The notes beneath the pieces were generated by a model. That model had not been told where the DNA came from, did no database searches, and saw nothing but the letters and a program-made list of their open reading frames with translations. 64,000 nt of DNA from Caryophanales bacterium UBA6449 (lineage in GTDB: Bacteria > Bacillota_I > Bacilli_A > RFN20 > CAG-288), in the NCBI GenBank assembly GCA_002437105.1, contig DJOB01000004.1, positions 181,496 through 245,495 of the forward strand, given 5' to 3'. The position numbers were made by a program, and so were the translations under genes. Position 1 is the first letter of the stretch; every line of letters begins with the position of its first letter. Shown here piece by piece: positions 14,702 to 22,879 of this stretch.

Positions 14702-17601
14702 ATCTTTTTCCTCCTGGATAGTATCAACTTTCGTAACTCTTCTAGGCCGAATGAGATGAAGGGCAGGGCGAGGAGCACGATCCATATCTCCCAGGATGTT
14801 ATCCCGTTAGTCTGGAAGACCTCCCTGTTGAGGACCGGGATGAAGAGGGCGCCGAACAGCACCAGCAGCTCGCTCAGGAATCCCCAGAGCAGCGGGCGAT
14901 TGGTGAGGAAGCCGACCCTGTAGATGGGCTGCTCCGATCTGAGACCCATACCGATACCGATCTGGCACATGACGATGGCGGCGAGGATCACCGAGGTGGA
15001 CATCCGCCAGAGACCTTCGTACTGGCCATTGGAACCCGTCTGGCTGAACAGGGTGAATGGCAGGCCCAGCTTGGCGCTCTCGATCGCGTTGAAGGCCAGG
15101 TAGCACGCCAGCGACAGGATGGTGGTCTGCAGTCCGATGCGCAGGGCGCGCAGCAGGACCTTGCGATCGATGAGGTGTTCGTTTCGCGAGCGGGGTGGCA
15201 CATCCATCACCGTCGAGTCAGGACTCTCGGATCCCAGCGCGATGGCGGGGACCATATCGGTGCCCAGGTCGATCAGCAGAACCTCCATGATGGTGAGCAT
15301 CTGCGGGAAGAAATTGAAGGAGAAGAGGGGCAGCAGGAAGGGGATGGCTTCGGGGATATTGGAGTTGAACACGTACGTCATAACCTTCTTGATGTTGTTG
15401 TAGACGGCGCGTCCTTCGCGGATGGCGGAGACGATGGAGGCGAAGTTATCGTCGGTCAGGATCATATCGGCGGCATCCTTGGCGACATCGGTTCCCGCGA
15501 TGCCCATCGCGACTCCGATATCCGCCCGTTTGAGCGCGGGGGCGTCGTTGACTCCGTCGCCGGTCACCGCGACCACGTGCCCCATCTGCTGGAGCGTCTC
15601 GACGACGCGGTATTTCTGCTCGGGGGCCATGCGGGCGAAGATGACTTCATGAGATAGGGCGGCCCGGAGATCCTCGTCGCTCATGCTGTAGAGCTCGCTC
15701 CCGGTGATCACCCGGACCTCGGGATCGTCGACGATCCCGATCTTCCGAGCGATAGCGCGAGCGGTGAGGCCGTAGTCGCCCGTGACCATGATGATCTTCA
15801 CTCCGGCGCGCCGGCACTCGGCGATCGACTTCTCGATGTTGTCCCGCGGAGGATCCTGCATCGCCTCAAGACCGACGAATACCAGGTCCCGCTCGATGTT
15901 GTCGATGCTGTAGTCGGACAGGGCGACGGGAAGCTGGGGATCGTTCTTGGGCAGGAGTCGGAAGGCCATGCCCAGGACCCGCAGACCGTTGCGAGCGTAG
16001 CTGTCGTTAGCCTTCATCGCTCGGCTTCTATCTTCCGGGGTGATGGGGCGGACTCTGCCGCCGTCGAGGATCTTGGTGCACTTATCCAGGACCTCCTTGG
16101 GCGCGCCCTTGGTGAAGCTGACCCGCTGGATGTCTCCGATGGGTTGAGCCAGCTGGTGGATGGTGGACATCATCTTGCGGGATGAATCGAAGTTCAGCTC
16201 CTTGATGCGGGGGAGCGTCTCCGTCACGGTGGAGGGCTCCACATATCCCTTGCGCGCGACGACGGCCAAGCAGGCTTCGGTCGGGTCCCCCAGCACGGTC
16301 CAGTGCGCGTCGGGAGCTGTCGGGTCGGGCGGGACCAGGCGGGCGTCCGAGCAGAGGGCACCGCAGGTCAGGAGCGTCTTGAGCTGGATATCGTCGATGC
16401 AGGTGATCTTCTTGCCGTCCGCATCGTGTATCTCTCCCTCCGGGGCGTAGCCGTCACCGGTCACCTCGTGGGTTATGCCCGAGAAGTAGAGCGACTTGAC
16501 GGTCATCTCGTTCTTGGTGAGCGTGCCGGTCTTATCCGAGCAGATGACGGTGGTGGAGCCTAGCGTCTCGACCGAGTTGAGCGTCTTCACCAGCGCTCCC
16601 TCCTTGGCGATCCGCTGCACCGCTTTGGCCAGGGAGAGCGTGACGATGGGGGAGAGGCCTTCGGGGATGAAGGCGGTCATCATACCGAGGGCGAAGACGA
16701 ACTGGGTGAGGTAGAGCGTCGGCTTATCGAATCCCGAAGCGATGCCGTTGATGATGGTGCCGAGGACGAAGATGACCAGACCCACGCTGACCGCGATGAT
16801 CGAGACCACCTTCGAGGTCCGGGTGATCTCCTCCTGGAGCAGCGATCTCTTGGTCGTGATGTTCTGCGTCAGCGAGGCGATGCGGCCCAGCTCGGTGTCC
16901 ATACCGGTCGCGTAGACGATGCAGCGGGCGAAGCCGGTGGCTACCGAGGTGCCGGCAAAGACCAGGTTCTTGGCTGCGGGAATATTTTCGACCTCGCCCT
17001 TGAAGGGCTCCGATATCTTGCGGGAGGGCGTAGCTTCTCCATCGAGGGCGGACTGGGCGCAGGAGAGGTCGTCGGAGACGATGATGCGGCAGTCGGCCGA
17101 GATCCGGTCGCCCTCGGTCAGGATCACTAGATCGCCGGGAACCAGGTCCTCCGCGGGGATCTTCGTCTCCTGTCCATCCCTCATGCAGCGGGCATAGGTG
17201 GGCATCATCTTGGAGAGGGCATCAGTCGCCTTTCCCGCCCGGTGCTGCTGGATGAAGGAGAAGAGACCATTGATGATGTTGACCATCCAGATGGCGCATC
17301 CCAGATAGAGCATCTGCGGGTCGCCGAGCACGCCGATCCTCTCGTCGGTATCGCCGAGGAAGGCGGCGATGATGGAAATGCAGCCGGCGATCCAGAGGAG
17401 GATCGCCATCGGCGAGATGAAGTTCTTGAGGAAGATCTTCCAGGTGGGAACCTTCTTGACCTTCTTTATGATGTTCGGTCCATACTTCTCCCGCAACTTA
17501 GCTGCTTCCTGGGTAGAGAGTCCTTTAGCGTGGGTCGAAAGATCCTCGTAGATCTGGCGAGGATAGGCCCTGATCAGCTGGATGATCTTCTCTTTCTCCA
17601 T
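14698..17601 (-). CDS. P2-type cation-transporting ATPase
   Basis: 967 aa P-type ATPase with an N-terminal cation_ATPase_N domain, a phosphorylation motif CSDKTGTLTKNEMT, the hinge GDGVNDAPALK and about ten membrane helices. The helix 4 sequence PEGLSPIVTLSLA is closer to Na+/K+- or H+/Ca2+-type P2 pumps than to heavy-metal pumps, but the ion cannot be fixed. The actuator loop reads DGEATP where TGES is usual. AGGGAGGG precedes ATG 17601. First gene of an operon with two RCK proteins. Confidence 0.88.
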   Translation of the reverse strand: MEKEKIIQLIRAYPRQIYEDLSTHAKGLSTQEAAKLREKYGPNIIKKVKKVPTWKIFLKNFISPMAILLWIAGCISIIAAFLGDTDERIGVLGDPQMLYLGCAIWMVNIINGLFSFIQQHRAGKATDALSKMMPTYARCMRDGQETKIPAEDLVPGDLVILTEGDRISADCRIIVSDDLSCAQSALDGEATPSRKISEPFKGEVENIPAAKNLVFAGTSVATGFARCIVYATGMDTELGRIASLTQNITTKRSLLQEEITRTSKVVSIIAVSVGLVIFVLGTIINGIASGFDKPTLYLTQFVFALGMMTAFIPEGLSPIVTLSLAKAVQRIAKEGALVKTLNSVETLGSTTVICSDKTGTLTKNEMTVKSLYFSGITHEVTGDGYAPEGEIHDADGKKITCIDDIQLKTLLTCGALCSDARLVPPDPTAPDAHWTVLGDPTEACLAVVARKGYVEPSTVTETLPRIKELNFDSSRKMMSTIHQLAQPIGDIQRVSFTKGAPKEVLDKCTKILDGGRVRPITPEDRSRAMKANDSYARNGLRVLGMAFRLLPKNDPQLPVALSDYSIDNIERDLVFVGLEAMQDPPRDNIEKSIAECRRAGVKIIMVTGDYGLTARAIARKIGIVDDPEVRVITGSELYSMSDEDLRAALSHEVIFARMAPEQKYRVVETLQQMGHVVAVTGDGVNDAPALKRADIGVAMGIAGTDVAKDAADMILTDDNFASIVSAIREGRAVYNNIKKVMTYVFNSNIPEAIPFLLPLFSFNFFPQMLTIMEVLLIDLGTDMVPAIALGSESPDSTVMDVPPRSRNEHLIDRKVLLRALRIGLQTTILSLACYLAFNAIESAKLGLPFTLFSQTGSNGQYEGLWRMSTSVILAAIVMCQIGIGMGLRSEQPIYRVGFLTNRPLLWGFLSELLVLFGALFIPVLNREVFQTNGITSWEIWIVLLALPFISFGLEELRKLILSRRKKI

Positions 17602-17695
17602 AGGTGCCCTCCCTGTTTAACCTCCATATTTTAATATATCTATTGTTCAGCTCCAAAATTGCGCACGCTAAATTGAAATAGGATTTCATATTCCG

Positions 17696-17724
17696 TTGAC
17701 ACAACTATACTGCGGATATAGACT
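17696..17724 (+). promoter_or_regulatory. Promoter of the zinc/manganese ABC operon
   Basis: A consensus TTGACA (17696-17701), 17-base spacer and TAGACT (17719-17724). The transcript would start about 30 bases before the lipoprotein gene. No clear Zur or MntR palindrome was recognised. Confidence 0.6.
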
Positions 17725-17761
17725 AAAGCGAAAGAAAAGATAAGCGTTTCTCTGGACTGAT

Positions 17762-18778
17762 ATGGCAGGAAAAGATAGAAGATCGAAGGGATCATTTCTC
17801 GTTCTCGTTTCCTCGTTCACCCTGGTTCTCGCCTCGTGTCAGGCAACCTCTCACGATGATCCTTGGCACGCTGAACAGGTGCAGAATGGCTACTCCGCGC
17901 TGCCGATGGCCACGGCTACCTTCTATCCGCTCTACGATGCGGTTAACCGGATACTCGGCAATGATTTCGTCGACGGTCAGCTCGTCTCCGCTAACCTCGG
18001 ATGGGTCCTGAACTTCGTCGGGGATGGCGAGCCCCACGATTTCGACCCCTCCGATCCGCAGAAGATGATGCTGGCTCAGAGCAGCTTCGCTATCGTCTCG
18101 CTGGGGACCAACTTCGATGGTTGGTCGGCGGATATCGACACGGTCGGAAAGCGGATCCTTGCCTCTCAGGGGGCGGGGCTTCTGGATCAGGATGGGAACC
18201 CCTATGACGAGTACCGGTCCAGCAGCGATCCGCACGTCTGGCTCTCGCCCCGGCGTATGGTGAAGCTGCTGGATAGGATCTACGATGGGATCGAGGAATC
18301 CTATCCGAATCGCGAGAAGGTGCCACAGCTCTACGAGAACTATCTCGCTTATCGCGATGAGCTCCAGAGTCTGGATCGCGCCTTCACCCTGGAGCTGGCT
18401 CCCTTTTCCGGACACCTTCTGGTCACCTCGCACGAGGCGTTTACCTACCTGTGTCAGGACTATGGGTTGGAACAGCTGGGAATAGGCGATTTTGCCGATA
18501 ATATCCCGGGGCCGGACAAGCTGGCCAATCTGGAGGATGAGATACTGGATAGAGGGGTGAAGACGATCTATGTCGAGAGTCTGGATAGCCACTCGGGCGT
18601 GGATACGATCATCGAGGATATCCAGCTGCGGACGGCTGGCCGCCTCCGGATCGAAAAGGCCACTCTCTCGGCGCTGGAGCAGGTCCCCTACGACGAGCTG
18701 ATCGCGGGTGAGGATTACCTGTCGACGATGCTGGACAATCTGGATGAGCTGGTTAAGAATCTGGGGAGGGAGATATGA
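17762..18778 (+). CDS. Zinc/manganese ABC transporter substrate-binding lipoprotein (ZnuA-like)
   Basis: 338 aa cluster A-I metal-binding lipoprotein. Signal peptide ends in lipobox LVLASC (Cys about 26). The metal-site histidines are seen in GEPHDFDP, DPHVWLSP and SHEAFTYL, and an acidic residue near ESLDSHSG may be the fourth ligand. It captures Zn2+ or Mn2+ outside the membrane for the ABC carrier encoded next. There is no clear ribosome site before ATG 17762, which is odd for this genome. Its stop overlaps the start of the ATPase gene (ATGA). Confidence 0.9.
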   Translation: MAGKDRRSKGSFLVLVSSFTLVLASCQATSHDDPWHAEQVQNGYSALPMATATFYPLYDAVNRILGNDFVDGQLVSANLGWVLNFVGDGEPHDFDPSDPQKMMLAQSSFAIVSLGTNFDGWSADIDTVGKRILASQGAGLLDQDGNPYDEYRSSSDPHVWLSPRRMVKLLDRIYDGIEESYPNREKVPQLYENYLAYRDELQSLDRAFTLELAPFSGHLLVTSHEAFTYLCQDYGLEQLGIGDFADNIPGPDKLANLEDEILDRGVKTIYVESLDSHSGVDTIIEDIQLRTAGRLRIEKATLSALEQVPYDELIAGEDYLSTMLDNLDELVKNLGREI

Positions 18779-19440
18779 TAAGCATAGAGAACGGTATCTT
18801 CTCCTACGGGGAGAAGGTCGTGCTGGACGGAGTCGATCTTAAGATAGCGGATGGGGAGTTCGTCGGTCTCATCGGTCGTAACGGAGCAGGTAAGACTACC
18901 CTTCTGAAGGTTCTGATGGGGATAGTCAAGCTCCAGTCGGGACGGGTGGTCAACACGTTTAAGAAGTCTGCCTTTCTCAGCCAGGTCACCGGAAACCTGG
19001 ACATGCTGTTCCCCGCCACGGTCAAGGAGGTGGTCTCGCTCGGGCTGAAGTGGAAGCCCTGCTCCTTCATGCGCCAGGCGGACTGGCAGAAGGTCGATGC
19101 GGCCCTGGCGGCGTTGGATGTCCTGGATCTGAAGGATCGTTCCATCGGTGAGCTGTCTGGGGGACAGCAGCAGCGAGTGCGGTTGGCCAAGGCCCTGATC
19201 TCCGACCCCGACCTGCTCGTCATGGATGAGCCGACCACCGGCATGGATGCGGAGTCGCGTCAGGAGTTTCTTCAGCAGACCATCATGCTGAATAAGAAGA
19301 TGGGCAAGACCATCATCCTGGTCTCCCACTTCATGTCGGATATGGCGGGGACTGACCGGATCGTCTACCTCTCCGAGGGGAAGATCCTGCCTCATGCTCC
19401 CTATAGCTCGCAGGAGGATGGTGAGAATGACAATCACTAG
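18775..19440 (+). CDS. Metal ABC transporter ATP-binding protein (ZnuC-like)
   Basis: 221 aa ATPase with Walker A GRNGAGKTT (about residue 36), signature LSGGQQQRVRLAKAL (about 125), Walker B DLLVMDEPT and the H-loop VSHFMSDM. Drives import of zinc or manganese together with the membrane subunit encoded downstream, which its end overlaps by 14 bases. Confidence 0.93.
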   Translation: MISIENGIFSYGEKVVLDGVDLKIADGEFVGLIGRNGAGKTTLLKVLMGIVKLQSGRVVNTFKKSAFLSQVTGNLDMLFPATVKEVVSLGLKWKPCSFMRQADWQKVDAALAALDVLDLKDRSIGELSGGQQQRVRLAKALISDPDLLVMDEPTTGMDAESRQEFLQQTIMLNKKMGKTIILVSHFMSDMAGTDRIVYLSEGKILPHAPYSSQEDGENDNH

Positions 19441-20293
19441 TTTTCTCGCAGGCAACATGTTTGCCTACCCCTTCATGTGGAAGTCGCTGATCGCGATCGT
19501 CTGCCTGGGGATCGCCCTGCCGCTCATGGGTCTGAATATGACGACGAAGCGCTTCTCCATGATCGGCGATGCGCTGTCGCACACCTCGCTATTGGGCGTC
19601 GCGCTCGGTCTGCTCTGCGGCATCCTGCCGGCGGGGATGGCGGTCCTGGTCTCCATCGTCTGTGGCGTCGTGATCGAGCTGATCCGCTCGCGGTTCAATC
19701 GGTACGCGGAGCTGGCGCTGGCTATCGTCATGTCGATCTCGGTGGGATTGGCCGGTATTCTGACCAAGTTCGTCTCGGCCAATTCGTTCGCGTCCTACCT
19801 GTTCGGATCGGTCAGCCTGGTCACCCTGAACGATATCTACGCTATCGTGCCGGTCTCCGTCCTGGTGGTGGTCTTCTCTGTCATCTTCTATCGGGCGAAC
19901 ATGTACGCTTCGTTCAATCCCTACGAGGCTCGGATCTCTGGCCTCAAGGTGCGCCTGCTGGCGATGGCGGATACGGTCCTGACGGCAGCAGTGGTGGCTC
20001 TCTCCTCCACCATCATCGGCAGCCTGGTCGTCTCTTCGCTCCTAGTGATCCCGGTGGCGACCGCGCTGCAGCTCTGCCGGTCCTATAAGGGCGTCACCAT
20101 CATTGGTATCCTCGTCAGCCTTCTCTCCGGTGTCCTCGGTCTGGTTCTCTCCTTCCCCTGGGGAACTAATTCCGGCTCGACGATCATCGTCGTCGCTACC
20201 GTGTTCCTGATCCTGGCGATCGTCTATCGCCAGCTGATGAAGCTGAAGCTTCGTCTATCGCTGCGGTCGCGAAAAGGGGTGGATAAGCGCTGA
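19427..20293 (+). CDS. Metal ABC transporter permease (ZnuB-like)
   Basis: 288 aa ABC-3 family membrane protein with about eight hydrophobic segments and the coupling motif MIGDALSHTSLLGVALG (about residues 40-56). Forms the zinc/manganese channel. ATG 19427 is chosen because AGGAGG lies 9 bases upstream; upstream ATGs lie too close to that site. Its TGA overlaps the next ATG (TGATG). Confidence 0.92.
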   Translation: MTITSFLAGNMFAYPFMWKSLIAIVCLGIALPLMGLNMTTKRFSMIGDALSHTSLLGVALGLLCGILPAGMAVLVSIVCGVVIELIRSRFNRYAELALAIVMSISVGLAGILTKFVSANSFASYLFGSVSLVTLNDIYAIVPVSVLVVVFSVIFYRANMYASFNPYEARISGLKVRLLAMADTVLTAAVVALSSTIIGSLVVSSLLVIPVATALQLCRSYKGVTIIGILVSLLSGVLGLVLSFPWGTNSGSTIIVVATVFLILAIVYRQLMKLKLRLSLRSRKGVDKR

Positions 20294-20859
20294 TGAATCT
20301 GCGGATCTATGCTCTGAAGAAGAGGATCCTCGCCTTTCCCTGGGCGGATTGCAGCCCGTATCTGCTGCTGGTCGCTTTCGGTTTGATCGCTCTCTTCCTC
20401 GGCTTCGGACCCTTCGTGAAGATCGTCGATCCGCAGCTGGAGGGAGGCTCGACTATCCTTTCCGGCTTCGCGTTTGCGCACCGCAACGTCCTGGGTGATT
20501 TCGTGGTCATGTTCAGCGTGGGAGTGGTGTATATCGCGGTCGTCATTCTCCTCGCAGCGGTGCAGCTCTTTCTGCCGGTGCGCTGGGGACAGCCGCTCTT
20601 CTGGGTTCTTGCGGTCTGGGGAATCCTCGGTCTACTCACTTATGGGGCGGTCTTCAACTACTATCTCTTCAGTTTCCTGCTGGGAAGTTTCTCTCAGGGG
20701 GTACACATCTATATCGGAAGCTGCGGAATCATCTATGACCTGCTTATAGTCCTTATTTGGATTCCCTTCTTCGTGCTTCATCACCTGTTTTCCGGAGGAA
20801 CGACTGGGCCGGCTTTTGGGACTTTTCTCGATGAGGATCACCCAGATAAGAAAAGGTAA
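20293..20859 (+). CDS. Uncharacterised four-helix membrane protein of the metal operon
   Basis: 188 aa with four or five hydrophobic segments (about residues 20-38, 68-92, 100-125, 145-170) and a charged C-terminal tail. No family is recognised. Its start overlaps the permease stop codon (TGATG), so it is part of the zinc/manganese operon and may assist that transporter or another membrane task; this is inference from position only. Confidence 0.7.
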   Translation: MNLRIYALKKRILAFPWADCSPYLLLVAFGLIALFLGFGPFVKIVDPQLEGGSTILSGFAFAHRNVLGDFVVMFSVGVVYIAVVILLAAVQLFLPVRWGQPLFWVLAVWGILGLLTYGAVFNYYLFSFLLGSFSQGVHIYIGSCGIIYDLLIVLIWIPFFVLHHLFSGGTTGPAFGTFLDEDHPDKKR

Positions 20860-20881
20860 AAAAACTTCTTCGATCCGCTGG

Positions 20882-20908
20882 TTGAATGCGGGGGCGGTCC
20901 ACTATAAT
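20882..20908 (+). promoter_or_regulatory. Promoter of the 297-aa membrane-anchored protein gene
   Basis: TATAAT at 20903-20908 with TTGAAT (15-base spacer) or TGGTTG (18-base spacer) as -35. Confidence 0.5.
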
Positions 20909-20942
20909 ATTCGAAAGTGGGACGACACCGGGAGGTTTAGCA

Positions 20943-21836
20943 ATGTTTATGGTCAATGAGACTAGCGAATGGCTGAGCGATTACTCTTGGATCTTCTCGC
21001 TCGGTGCTGTGGTCCTTGTCGTTGTTATCTTAGGTATTCTGATTGCCGTTCTCGTGGGCGTGAAGAAGACCAATCGGCTCGTGGGGAAAAATCCCCTGAA
21101 GCTGAGCGCTAAGGTGGCTTACGATTCCGACAATATGAACGAATATCTCGAGATCTCGGTCTTTAACTGCGGCCTGCGCGATGTGAATATCAAGGATTTC
21201 GGTCTCCGCTACAAGAATCAGACGGTCTCCCTGATCAATGAGTTCACGGAGAGACGGGCGAGCAAATCGCACTCGGTAGATGTGGCGACGGGTTCTTCGC
21301 TGGTCTACAAGCTCAATCCGGAGCGGGTCGAGAAGTTTGTTATCTCCCACAATTTCTCCGCTACCTCCATCGATCCGATCTATGTGATCTGCGTCGATAG
21401 CAACGGGAATGAGACGATCAAGAAGGAGGTGAGTCTCTCGCGGCTCTTCAATGCCAGGCAGAAGGCTCGCCTGCTCCAGGCCAAGACCAAGATTCACCAA
21501 GAGAAGATCGATGAGTACAAGGCGGGTCACGAGGGTAATGAGCCCCTGACCGAAGGAATCTACCGTCTATTCCACCGCAAGCAGATCAGGATCCCGGAGC
21601 TGGTAGCTAAGGCCGATAGCCTGATGGTCAGCGATCGATCGGTCAATTCGAAGACGGTGTCCGATTCCAGCTATGCTCCGGCTATCTCCGACCAGCAGTC
21701 AGAATCGCCGGCACAGACTTCCTCCGTCCCCTTCGGTCAGCGGAAGATGAACACCCAGGAGATGAAGGTCACCTACCTGAATATGGATCCGCTCAAATCC
21801 CTGGATGAGACCGACGAGGAGACTAAGGGTCACTAG
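20943..21836 (+). CDS. Membrane-anchored protein of unknown function
   Basis: 297 aa. One N-terminal membrane helix (about residues 15-38) followed by a beta-rich cytoplasmic or extracellular region (about 50-150: LSAKVAYDS, YLEISVFNCGLRDVNIKDFG, VDVATGSSLVYKL) that looks like an immunoglobulin-like fold, a helical charged region with RLFNARQKARLLQAK, and a Ser/Gln-rich tail. No family is recognised. ATG 20943 has GGGAGG 8 bases upstream; a longer reading starts inside the promoter. Single gene ended by the terminator at 21913. Confidence 0.75.
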   Translation: MFMVNETSEWLSDYSWIFSLGAVVLVVVILGILIAVLVGVKKTNRLVGKNPLKLSAKVAYDSDNMNEYLEISVFNCGLRDVNIKDFGLRYKNQTVSLINEFTERRASKSHSVDVATGSSLVYKLNPERVEKFVISHNFSATSIDPIYVICVDSNGNETIKKEVSLSRLFNARQKARLLQAKTKIHQEKIDEYKAGHEGNEPLTEGIYRLFHRKQIRIPELVAKADSLMVSDRSVNSKTVSDSSYAPAISDQQSESPAQTSSVPFGQRKMNTQEMKVTYLNMDPLKSLDETDEETKGH

Positions 21837-21912
21837 GAAGCGCGTGGCCAACGCGTTGATCGGTCGGTGATCTCTCTGGTCGAGCGATGGTCTAAGCGGC
21901 TTTGAACCAATT

Positions 21913-21942
21913 AAAAGAGCAGGGTTTTTCCCTGCTTTTTAA
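21913..21942. terminator. Bidirectional terminator
   Basis: AGCAGGG/CCCTGCT stem (21918-21924, 21930-21936) with A and T runs on both sides; lies between convergent transcription units. Confidence 0.85.
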
Positions 21943-22102
21943 TTACATGGTTCAGATCGTCTGCGGCGGGGAAGATCTAGATGGATCAGTAAGTTGAGAC
22001 CGAGGAGAGGCCTTGAATCAGTCGGCCACGAGATATCTAAGCTGGGATGGATACTCGATGAGGGAGAAGAGACAAATCAGGTGTGAGATAAATATTTAAT
22101 TA

Positions 22103-22879
22103 TTAGTCCTTTTCGATCGTATCCAACTTGTGATAGAGGACCACATAGATGAGTCCGAACATCTCCAGTATCTGAGGGATGAAAGCACCAGCCATTAGTC
22201 CGACTCCTTCATTCAGCTTGGTGCTGACCAGGATGAATTGAATCACGGCACAGACCGCTAAAACGATCTGTATGGTGGCTCCGATCTTGAAGTAGGGGCG
22301 CGGACCACCATAGTTGTCGAGCAGGTAGAAGCCGACTCCGATCACGATATCGACGATACCGCCTAGGAAGGTGATCAGCATCATCGGAAATAGGAGGGTA
22401 TTGGCGGTGGGGATGTTGTTTCCGAAGACCTTGAGGATGGCGTAGAAGCTCGTGTCGATGCTATTGATCTTGAAGGCGGGAATGGCCAGGGTCGCCAGGG
22501 AGGCAATTCCGATGAAGGCCAGGATCACATAGAGATACTGCGACCATTTGAGAGGCGCTCCGATAAGGGGGCGAGGTCCGGTTCGCTGGGGTACGCGATC
22601 GGCGGCCGGACCGGGTGCGATGGCGCTCGTCGTCTCCTCGAGCGGCTCGACCGGTGCCTTCTTCTTGTTCGGTGTGGGATCGTCTGTCTTCCCGGTGATG
22701 TAATCGGGGTCCACGGCGAATATCTGAGCGCACAGCTCGATATTCTTGCGGCTCATCGTGCGGTGACCCGCTTCGATCTGCTCGAGTTCTGTGGGATTCA
22801 GGTGAATTCTCTTGGCGAGATCTTTCAACTCTACATGATGGGCTATTCTCAGCTCTGATATTCTCTTTCCGCTAGTCAT
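22103..22879 (-). CDS. XRE-family helix-turn-helix membrane protein
   Basis: 258 aa. Residues 5-60 are a Cro/C1-type HTH (GKRISELRIAHH, LKDLAKRIHLNPTELEQIEAG), then a proline-rich linker (about 65-100) and four membrane helices (about 108-130, 150-170, 185-205, 220-245). A DNA-binding domain tied to the membrane suggests an envelope-responsive regulator, but the signal and targets are unknown. GGAGG precedes ATG 22879; the gene overlaps the end of fpg/coaE by 8 bases and is the last gene of the dnaE-polA operon. Confidence 0.82.
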   Translation of the reverse strand: MTSGKRISELRIAHHVELKDLAKRIHLNPTELEQIEAGHRTMSRKNIELCAQIFAVDPDYITGKTDDPTPNKKKAPVEPLEETTSAIAPGPAADRVPQRTGPRPLIGAPLKWSQYLYVILAFIGIASLATLAIPAFKINSIDTSFYAILKVFGNNIPTANTLLFPMMLITFLGGIVDIVIGVGFYLLDNYGGPRPYFKIGATIQIVLAVCAVIQFILVSTKLNEGVGLMAGAFIPQILEMFGLIYVVLYHKLDTIEKD

